Of a stretch of DNA of 64,000 nt, positions 44,358 to 52,995 are shown piece by piece. Position numbers and translations under genes: made by a program. This stretch comes from Streptomyces sp. NBC_01197 (GTDB lineage: Bacteria; Actinomycetota; Actinomycetes; Streptomycetales; Streptomycetaceae): assembly GCF_036010505.1 (NCBI RefSeq), contig NZ_CP108569.1:5199001-5263000 (forward strand), read 5' to 3'. The notes under the pieces were generated by a model that was not told the origin of the DNA, made no database searches, and saw only the letters and a list, made by a program, of their open reading frames with translations. Each line of letters opens with the position of its first letter. Position 1 is the stretch's first letter.

Positions 44358-44470
44358 GGTCTGAGGCCGCAAAAGAGACTGTCAGCCGGTGGGCGTTCAT
44401 AGGAATTGCGGGACCGTCGGCGGTCCGTGAGACCCTTGGGTACTCCACGACCGCCGACGAAAGCCTGCCA

Positions 44471-44941
44471 GTGACCGCCACGGACCGTTCCATCGAGCTC
44501 ATCAACGCCGCCGCTCAGGCGGCCGCCGACCGGCTCGCGCATGACATCACCGCGTACGACGTCAGCGATGTGCTGTCGATCACCGACGCCTTCCTGCTCG
44601 CTTCGGCGCCCAACGACCGTCAGGTCAAGTCGATCGTCGACGAGATCGAGGAGCGGCTGAACAAGCAGCTCGGCGCCAAGCCGGTGCGCCGGGAGGGCGA
44701 CCGCGACGCCCGCTGGATCCTCCTCGACTACGTCGACATCGTCGTCCACGTCCAGCACAGCGAGGAGCGCGTCTACTACGCGCTGGAGCGCCTCTGGAAG
44801 GACTGCCCCGAGATCGACCTGCCCGAGGACGCGGTCAAGACCCGCGGGAAGGGCGAGGAGCACGCCAGGCTCAATGGCATCGAGGGCTACGACGGCCCCG
44901 ACGCCGGAACGGACGCCGACCTGGACGGTGAGCTGCACTGA
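44471..44941 (+). CDS. rsfS: Ribosomal silencing factor RsfS
   Basis: This 156-residue Iojap/RsfS protein binds L14 on the 50S subunit and blocks subunit joining under starvation. It has DITAYDVSDVLSITDAFLLASAPNDRQVKSI, GDRDARWILLDYVDIVVHVQHSEERVYYALERLW. The ~35-residue acidic C-terminal tail is typical of actinobacteria. The start is GTG. Its stop overlaps the CTG start of the next gene by 4 nt (CTGA). Confidence 0.96.
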   Translation: MTATDRSIELINAAAQAAADRLAHDITAYDVSDVLSITDAFLLASAPNDRQVKSIVDEIEERLNKQLGAKPVRREGDRDARWILLDYVDIVVHVQHSEERVYYALERLWKDCPEIDLPEDAVKTRGKGEEHARLNGIEGYDGPDAGTDADLDGELH

Positions 44942-45591
44942 ACGGCACCAAGGGCGGCCGTGGCCGCCGCATCGTTCTCTGGCGGCACGGCCAGACCGCC
45001 TGGAACGTGGAGCGCCGCTTCCAGGGCTCCACGGACATCGAGCTGACCGAGACCGGTGTCGGCCAGGCGCGCCGGGCCGCCCGGCTGCTGGCCTCGATGA
45101 AGCCCGACGCGATCGTGGCATCCGACCTCAGCCGGGCGGCGACCACCGCCCGTGAGCTCGGGTCCGTGACCGGTCAGGACGTCACGTACGACGCCGCCCT
45201 GCGCGAGACGTACGCGGGCAGCTGGCAGGGGCTCACGCACGACGAGATCATGGCCCGCTTCGGCGAGCAGTACGCGGCGTGGAAGCGCGGCGAGCCCGTG
45301 CGGCGGGGCGGCGGCGAACTGGAGTCCGAGGTCGCGGACCGGGCCGCCCCGGTGGTCCTCGGCCATGCCGACGCGCTGCCCGACGACGGGACGCTCGTCG
45401 TCGTCAGCCACGGCGGCACCATCCGCACCACCATCGGCCGGCTCCTCGGTCTGGAGTCGCGCCACTGGGAGAGCCTGGGCGGGCTCTCCAACTGCTGCTG
45501 GTCGGTGCTGGGCGAGGGCGCCCGCGGCTGGCGGCTGCTGGAGCACAACGCCGGGACCCTCCCCGAGCCGGTCCTCGGCGACGACGACTGA
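44938..45591 (+). CDS. Histidine phosphatase (phosphoglycerate-mutase-like), CTG start
   Basis: This protein of about 217 residues has the catalytic RHG motif (VLWRHGQTAWN at the N-terminus), SDLSRAATTA, the acid residue in LRETYAGSWQGLTHDEI and a second His in VVSHGGTIRT. The frame has an in-frame TGA at 44929-44931. The only NTG codon between that stop and the RHG motif is CTG at 44938, which overlaps the rsfS stop, so a CTG start by translational coupling is essentially forced. Next to rsfS and nadD in many actinobacteria. Substrate unknown; candidates are small phosphomonoesters. Confidence 0.9.
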   Translation: MNGTKGGRGRRIVLWRHGQTAWNVERRFQGSTDIELTETGVGQARRAARLLASMKPDAIVASDLSRAATTARELGSVTGQDVTYDAALRETYAGSWQGLTHDEIMARFGEQYAAWKRGEPVRRGGGELESEVADRAAPVVLGHADALPDDGTLVVVSHGGTIRTTIGRLLGLESRHWESLGGLSNCCWSVLGEGARGWRLLEHNAGTLPEPVLGDDD

Positions 45592-45619
45592 GCACCTCGC
45601 GCGGGGCGTCCGGACGGAT

Positions 45620-45649
45620 TTCACTTTCCGGCTGGTCGCAGGCTAAAGT
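45620..45649 (+). promoter_or_regulatory. Promoter of the first tRNA-Ala gene
   Basis: TTCACT (45620-45625), 18 nt, TAAAGT (45644-45649), about 53 nt upstream of the mature tRNA. Confidence 0.5.
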
Positions 45650-45702
45650 TCTTCTTGTTCGCGCCGCAGGACGCAGAGAACGCAGCGAGCGAAGCGAACA
45701 GC

Positions 45703-45775
45703 GGGGCTATAGCTCAGTTGGTAGAGCGCCTGCATGGCATGCAGGAGGTCAGGAGTTCAATTCTCCTTAGCTCCA
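45703..45775 (+). tRNA. tRNA-Ala (GGC anticodon), copy 1
   Basis: This is a 73-nt cloverleaf: acceptor GGGGCTA/TAGCTCC with discriminator A, D-arm AGCTCAGTTGGTAGAGC, anticodon stem CCTGC/GCAGG with loop ATGGCAT (anticodon GGC, reads GCC) and T-arm GGAGTTCAATTCTCC. CCA is not encoded. The anticodon GGC serves the most used alanine codon in high-GC genomes. It is identical to the copy at 46430-46502. Confidence 0.97.
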
Positions 45776-45807
45776 CAGTCGGAAGCTCCGGATTCGGAGC
45801 AAGGAGA

Positions 45808-45838
45808 AATCCCGTCCCCAGCAGGGGGCGGGATTTTT
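45808..45838 (+). terminator. Intrinsic terminator after tRNA-Ala copy 1
   Basis: A 12-bp stem (45808-45819 with 45824-45835, one G-T pair), an AGCA loop and a T5 run form one of the few classical U-tract terminators here. Confidence 0.85.
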
Positions 45839-45954
45839 CGTCCGCCCGCCTGGCCCCGTTTGTCCGTCCGCCCGACGTCGCTGCCCCTCTTGCGGGGCCA
45901 TGGCAGAATCGGAGCGCCGGAGGGACACCGGCCCTGAGGGAGGGGGAGAGCGCG

Positions 45955-46107
45955 ATGCCCGCGAGCATGCTCGATCGTGTTCACGCCCTGGCCGACGGGG
46001 CGAAGGCCCGCACTCGCCTCCACTGCGGGGACCCGCTCAACTGCCCCTCGCCTTCCGTCCGTCCGGCCCGTCCCGACTGCCCGCCCCGCGGCCACAGCTG
46101 GAGCTGA
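45955..46107 (+). CDS. Small hypothetical protein, first of a two-gene unit
   Basis: This 50-residue product begins MPASMLDRVHALADGAKART and continues with a Cys/Pro-rich end (LHCGDPLNCP, RPDCPPRGH). The ATG is preceded by a strong GAGGGAGGGGGAG and the stop is 3 nt before the next start codon, so coupled translation is likely. The three cysteines and two histidines could bind metal. No family was recognised. The main risk is that it is a chance ORF. Confidence 0.55.
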   Translation: MPASMLDRVHALADGAKARTRLHCGDPLNCPSPSVRPARPDCPPRGHSWS

Positions 46108-46110
46108 CTG

Positions 46111-46344
46111 ATGGGTGCACACAGGAGGAAATGCGACTGGTGCGGCAGTGGTACGCCCATCGTCAGGGACATGGATCCGGTCAACGCCGACTACCAGTAC
46201 TGGTGCGAGGAGTGCGCGCGGGCGCTGATCATAAAAGGCGACCCGATCGAGACCTACCGTGAGCTGGAGGGGGAGCCGATCTACGGCCGGCTCCTGGAGG
46301 AGCACTGCACGCTCAAGCGGTTCTACTCCTTCGCCACCGCCTGA
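46111..46344 (+). CDS. Small zinc-ribbon-like protein
   Basis: This 77-residue protein has paired cysteine motifs CDWC (near residue 8) and CEEC (near residue 33) that suggest a treble-clef or zinc-ribbon, followed by a helical part (DPIETYRELEGEPIYGRLLEEHC). GGAG is 8 nt before the ATG. It lies between two identical tRNA-Ala genes. It seems conserved in streptomycetes but I cannot assign a function. Confidence 0.8.
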   Translation: MGAHRRKCDWCGSGTPIVRDMDPVNADYQYWCEECARALIIKGDPIETYRELEGEPIYGRLLEEHCTLKRFYSFATA

Positions 46345-46357
46345 CCGCGGAACGGAT

Positions 46358-46386
46358 TTGGCGGAGCAACGGGGTACCGGTAATGT
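46358..46386 (+). promoter_or_regulatory. Promoter of the second tRNA-Ala gene
   Basis: TTGGCG (46358-46363), exactly 17 nt, TAATGT (46381-46386), 43 nt upstream of the mature tRNA. Confidence 0.65.
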
Positions 46387-46429
46387 TGGCGGAGCCGAGG
46401 GGGTGACCCCGCAGCACGGCGGACAGTAC

Positions 46430-46502
46430 GGGGCTATAGCTCAGTTGGTAGAGCGCCTGCATGGCATGCAGGAGGTCAGGAGTTCAATTCTCCTTAGCTC
46501 CA
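46430..46502 (+). tRNA. tRNA-Ala (GGC anticodon), copy 2
   Basis: This 73-nt tRNA is identical to copy 1, including the absence of an encoded CCA. The identity extends only ~3 nt beyond the 3' end (ACAGT), so the duplication involves the tRNA body rather than a long segment. It has its own promoter and terminator. Confidence 0.97.
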
Positions 46503-46528
46503 CAGTGAGACCTCATACGAGGTCGGCA

Positions 46529-46561
46529 GAAGCGGGTCATCCGGATCGGATGGCCCGCTTC
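46529..46561 (+). terminator. Terminator after tRNA-Ala copy 2
   Basis: A 14-bp stem (46529-46542 with 46548-46561, one G-T pair) lies 26 nt after the tRNA. A smaller GACCTC/GAGGTC hairpin precedes it. Confidence 0.7.
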
Positions 46562-46653
46562 CGTGTGTGCGTACGGCAAACTCAGACGCTCGCCCCGCTC
46601 CGCGCAGCCAGGTGTCCGCGCGGGCCGTACGGTGCCTGCGGTACCCTGACGCC

Positions 46654-46692
46654 ATGCGTGCCGTACGCCTCCTGCTTAGTGAGCCGCGCTGA
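46654..46692 (+). CDS. leuS leader peptide (MRAVRLLLSEPR)
   Basis: This 12-codon ORF has three consecutive, differently spelled leucine codons (CTC CTG CTT) and lies 140 nt before leuS. TACCCT (46642-46647) is 6 nt before its ATG, so the transcript may be leaderless. The stop codon falls inside the left arm of a long hairpin and an intrinsic terminator follows: the layout of classical amino-acid attenuation. Confidence 0.7.
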   Translation: MRAVRLLLSEPR

Positions 46693-46762
46693 TCAGTCCC
46701 GACCGATGAAGTGTCCCCGGTCGGCATCAGCGCGGCGTCCCCTCCTGTGCGAGGGGCTTTTT
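46683..46762 (+). promoter_or_regulatory. leuS attenuator: pause/anti-terminator hairpin plus intrinsic terminator
   Basis: Hairpin A has a perfect 11-bp stem (46683-46693 with 46726-46736) and an inner 6-bp stem (46699-46704 with 46719-46724). The leader-peptide stop codon lies within its left arm. The terminator is CCCCTC/GAGGGG (46739-46744 with 46751-46756) followed by T5 (46758-46762). Slow decoding of the leucine codons when charged tRNA-Leu is scarce would be expected to change folding and allow read-through into leuS. The exact anti-terminator pairing is not resolved by eye. Confidence 0.7.
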
Positions 46763-46831
46763 CGTTTGGTGCCACAGGCACCACAGCCATGAGGATCGCG
46801 GGCAGAGACGACCGATGGAGCTTTGAGGATC

Positions 46832-49747
<2,916 letters not shown>

Positions 49748-49819
49748 TCGGGGTTGATTGGACCTGATCGAAGTTGATCGGGACCGATCGGGACGGGAAA
49801 TCCCTGGGGTTTCCCCTAC

Positions 49820-49858
49820 GGGCAGGTTGGGGGTTCTGATGGAACCCTCGGCCTGCCC
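49820..49858 (+). terminator. Terminator after leuS
   Basis: A 17-bp stem (49820-49836 with 49842-49858, G-T pairs in the middle), followed by TTT. Between the stop and the hairpin lie short repeats of TGATCG (49745-49790). Confidence 0.75.
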
Positions 49859-49906
49859 TTTCCGTTTACCGTGGAGGTACCGAGTCCGACAACCGAGGGA
49901 CGCTCC

Positions 49907-50668
49907 ATGGAAGCCGTGATCCTGATCCTGGTGCTGCTTTTCCTCGTCTTCCTCGGCGTGGGGGCGTACGCGGCGGTCAAGGTGGTGGGAGCCGCGAGGC
50001 GGAGCGTGGACCGGACGATCTCGCAGGCCCGGCGGTCCGTCGAGGACACCGCGCTGCGCGCGAAGAGTTACGGACAGCCGGGCGCCGCCGGCGAGCTGGC
50101 GCAGCTGAGGCTCTCGCTGCGCACGTCGATGCGGGCCACTCAGGACGCCCTGCACGCGGGCGTGGCCGAGGACGAGTCGTTGCGCGAGACGCTGGGTCTC
50201 TTCGAGCGGCTCAGCGCGCACGGCCTGGAGCTGGACGCGGAGCTGCGGCGGCTGGAGCGGGAGCCGGACAAGACCGGGCTCGGGCAGCGGCTGCCGGCTC
50301 TCCGGGAGCGTACGGAGCAGATCACGCACTCGGCGGACGCGCTGCGCTGGGCGGCCCGGGACCGGGCGCGGAAGTTCGCCGACGACGATCTGATCGCGCT
50401 GAACGAGCAGATCGATGTGGAGGCGGGGGCGCTGCGGCACTGGACGACACCGGCGGCCGACGGGCATCCGCAGGGGCGGTCGCAGAGGCGGTCGGAGGCG
50501 GCGGGTTCCGGTTCGTCGGCGGATGAGGGAGCCGGCGACGCCGACGGGAGTGACGCCGGACCCCGGGCCGGATCTCAGGCAGGGCCCGACGCGATCACCG
50601 GCAGGGACCCGAACCGGCAGCAGCGTTATCCATGGCAGAAGGCCGCGCGCCCGGAGAGCACCACCTGA
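49907..50668 (+). CDS. Membrane-anchored coiled-coil protein
   Basis: This protein of about 253 residues has an N-terminal transmembrane helix (residues 2-24, EAVILILVLLFLVFLGVGAY), a charged helical region likely to form coiled coil (about 28-180: RRSVDRTISQARRSVED, ETLGLFERLSAHGLELDAELRRLERE), and a low-complexity Gly/Asp/Ser tail. GAGGGA lies 7 nt before the ATG. Conserved in streptomycetes next to leuS and degV as I recall. Function unknown. Confidence 0.85.
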   Translation: MEAVILILVLLFLVFLGVGAYAAVKVVGAARRSVDRTISQARRSVEDTALRAKSYGQPGAAGELAQLRLSLRTSMRATQDALHAGVAEDESLRETLGLFERLSAHGLELDAELRRLEREPDKTGLGQRLPALRERTEQITHSADALRWAARDRARKFADDDLIALNEQIDVEAGALRHWTTPAADGHPQGRSQRRSEAAGSGSSADEGAGDADGSDAGPRAGSQAGPDAITGRDPNRQQRYPWQKAARPESTT

Positions 50669-50805
50669 GTGTCCGTCGAATCGACCTCGGGCACGGGACC
50701 GGGCGCAGGCACAGGTGCGGGGGCGGGCGGGAGCCTGGCCGGTTCCGCCGGTACGCCCGGTTCCGCTGACGAGGGGTCGCACTGCCGGGTCCCCGCGCCT
50801 GCGGG

Positions 50806-50821
50806 TAATCTCCGGCTCATG
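50806..50821 (+). promoter_or_regulatory. -10 box giving a leaderless degV transcript
   Basis: TAATCT (50806-50811) is 7 nt before the ATG at 50819. There is no Shine-Dalgarno sequence, and this position also argues for this start over in-frame starts upstream. Confidence 0.55.
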
Positions 50822-51664
50822 TCCCGCCATGTCGCGATCGTGACCGATTCCACGGCCTACCTGCCGCAGCAGACGTTGGCGCTCCACAACATCACAGCGG
50901 TGCCACTGACCGTGGTCCTCGGGGACCGCGCTCTGGAGGACGGTACGGAGACCTCGGCCCGAGCTCTGGCGCTGGCCCTGCAGAAGCGGCGATCGGTGAC
51001 CACGTCCCGTCCCGGCCCGGAGGTGTTCGCCGCCACCTACCGTGCGGCAGCCGACGCTGGTGCGAGCGGAATCGTCTCGCTCCATCTGTCGTCCGAGTTC
51101 TCCGGTACGTACGACGCCGCCGTGCTGGCGGCGCGGGACGCACCCGTTCCGGTGCGCGTGGTCGACACCGGCATGGTCGCCATGGCCCTCGGCTTCTGCG
51201 CGCTCTCGGCTGCTGGGGCGGCGGGGTCTGGCGGCTCGCTGGACGAGGCGGTGGCGGCCGCGGAGAAGTGTGCCGGGGGGATGTCCGCGTACTTCTACGT
51301 GGACACCCTGGACTATCTGCGTCGCGGAGGCCGGATCGGCGCCGCACAGGCCCTGCTCGGGTCGGCCCTCGCGGTGAAGCCGCTGCTGCGACTCGACGGT
51401 GGCCGTATCGAGATGCTGGAGAAGGTACGGACGGCCTCGAAGGCGATCGCCCGGCTGGAGGAGATCGCCGCCGACCGGGCGGGGGACGGGGAGGTGGACA
51501 TCGCGGTGCACCATCTGGCGGCACCCGAGAGGGCCGCCGCGCTCGCCGAGCGGCTGCGGGAACGGGTTCCCGGGCTTGTGGATCTGCACGTCAGTGAGGT
51601 GGGCGCGGTCATCGGCGCGCACACCGGCCCTGGGCTGCTCGGTGTGGTGGTCTCGCCCCGCTGA
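50819..51664 (+). CDS. DegV family fatty-acid-binding protein
   Basis: This protein of about 281 residues has the two-domain DegV fold: VAIVTDSTAYLP at the N-terminus, VTTSRPGPEVF, HLSSEFSGTYDAA, DTGMVAMALGF and the C-terminal GAVIGAHTGPGLLGV. DegV/FakB proteins present fatty acids to a kinase. The long in-frame extension upstream (from 50669) is low-complexity Gly/Ala and is unlikely to be translated, given the -10 box at 50806. Confidence 0.93.
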   Translation: MSRHVAIVTDSTAYLPQQTLALHNITAVPLTVVLGDRALEDGTETSARALALALQKRRSVTTSRPGPEVFAATYRAAADAGASGIVSLHLSSEFSGTYDAAVLAARDAPVPVRVVDTGMVAMALGFCALSAAGAAGSGGSLDEAVAAAEKCAGGMSAYFYVDTLDYLRRGGRIGAAQALLGSALAVKPLLRLDGGRIEMLEKVRTASKAIARLEEIAADRAGDGEVDIAVHHLAAPERAAALAERLRERVPGLVDLHVSEVGAVIGAHTGPGLLGVVVSPR

Positions 51665-51785
51665 GTGATCCGGCGGGCGGCTCTGCTGAGTGGAGTCTGC
51701 CGGGCGGCCCTGCTGGGGGCGGCTCTGATGAGCGGCACTGATGAGCGGCCCTGTCGAAACGGAGGCGCTCGTTCGGGTGGCCGGG

Positions 51786-51794
51786 TTATCCACA
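51786..51794. promoter_or_regulatory. Perfect DnaA-box sequence upstream of comEA
   Basis: TTATCCACA matches the classical bacterial DnaA box exactly and sits ~70 nt before the predicted comEA transcription start. A single box could mediate DnaA regulation or be chance in this genome. Confidence 0.35.
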
Positions 51795-51850
51795 AGTCCC
51801 GGTGTTTCCACCGGAATTTACCTTGATCAGCAAGGTTGTGCCCGTCTCTC

Positions 51851-51867
51851 TACTGTCTCGTGGCATG
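51851..51867 (+). promoter_or_regulatory. -10 box giving a leaderless comEA transcript
   Basis: TACTGT (51851-51856) is 8 nt before ATG 51865. No ribosome binding site is visible. Confidence 0.45.
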
Positions 51868-52995
51868 ACTTCCCGCACGCTCACGTCACGTTCCGCGACC
51901 AGCGGTCCCGGCCGCACCCCGGCATCGGACGGCCGCACCCGCTACACCGGCTCGCGCCGCCGTAACCGGCTCAGGCATACGCGGACGGTGCGGGTTACGG
52001 CGCTGCGCCTTCGCGCCGCGTCGCTCTTCCCGGCGCAGTCAGTTGATCCGGTGGCTCCGGTGAATGTGACCGCCCGAGCCAGTGAGTCAGTTGCGCCGGA
52101 ACCGGTGGATGAGGGCAGTCGGCCGCGTGGTGGTGCGCTGGGTGGTGGCGCGCCGGGCAGGGAGGTGCCACTTGGTGGTGCGTCCAGCAGTGCTGCGCCG
52201 GGTCCCAGCCGTATGGGCGCGGTGGCGTCCCGTGCGGGGGAGGCCCTGCGGGAGCGGCTGCCTCTCTGGGTACAGGCGCGCTGCGGGCTGACGCCCCGGA
52301 CGCTCGCCGCTCTCGCGGTCGTACTCGTCGCGGCAGCGGTTCTCGCCGCCCAGCACTTCTGGGCGGGGCGCCCACGTTCCGTCCCGGCGCCGGCCGTGGT
52401 CAGCGCGGGCCTGCCGACCGCCGGACCACGGACCGCCGGCGAGGAGCAGCCGTCGTTCGGGGCTCACCCGTCCCAGGGACCGCCGCTGTCCGCGGGACCG
52501 CTGCCGCCGGGTGCGGGTCCCGCACATCCGGGGGCAGCCGCCGCGTGGATCGTCGTCGATGTGAGCGGCAAGGTCCGGCGGCCCGGAATCCAGCGGCTGC
52601 CCGCCGGATCGAGGGTGACCGACGCGTTACGGGCGGCGGGCGGGGTGAAGGACGGCACGGACACCTCCGGGCTCAATCAGGCACGCGTGCTCACGGACGG
52701 CGAACAGGTGGTGGTCGGTGGCCCGCCACTACCGGCGGGCACCGCAGCGGGAGGCGCCGGCGGCGGTACGGGCGGACCCGGCGCCCCCGCCCCGTCCACC
52801 ACAGGACCGGTCAGCCTCAGCAGCGCCACCGTAGAGCAGTTGGACACACTGCCCGGCGTCGGCCCGGTACTGGCGCAGCACATCATCGACTACCGCACGG
52901 AGCACGGCGGATTCACATCCATTGATGAGCTCCGGCAGGTCACCGGCATCGGCGACCGGCGTTTCTCCGACCTCCAGCCCCTCGTACGCCCATGA
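51865..52995 (+). CDS. comEA: ComEA-like helix-hairpin-helix DNA-binding protein, contains a TTA codon
   Basis: This protein of about 376 residues has a long basic/low-complexity N-terminus (~140 residues), a transmembrane helix at about 150-170 (LAALAVVLVAAAVLAAQHFW), an SLBB domain (WIVVDVSGKVRRPGIQRLPAGSRVTDAL), and a C-terminal double helix-hairpin-helix (SSATVEQLDTLPGVGPVLAQHIIDYR...QVTGIGDRRFSDLQPLV). ComEA binds DNA outside the membrane and passes it to ComEC. Codon TTA at 52627-52629 implies bldA control. ATG 51865 was chosen for its -10 box. Its stop overlaps the comEC start. Confidence 0.92.
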   Translation: MTSRTLTSRSATSGPGRTPASDGRTRYTGSRRRNRLRHTRTVRVTALRLRAASLFPAQSVDPVAPVNVTARASESVAPEPVDEGSRPRGGALGGGAPGREVPLGGASSSAAPGPSRMGAVASRAGEALRERLPLWVQARCGLTPRTLAALAVVLVAAAVLAAQHFWAGRPRSVPAPAVVSAGLPTAGPRTAGEEQPSFGAHPSQGPPLSAGPLPPGAGPAHPGAAAAWIVVDVSGKVRRPGIQRLPAGSRVTDALRAAGGVKDGTDTSGLNQARVLTDGEQVVVGGPPLPAGTAAGGAGGGTGGPGAPAPSTTGPVSLSSATVEQLDTLPGVGPVLAQHIIDYRTEHGGFTSIDELRQVTGIGDRRFSDLQPLVRP

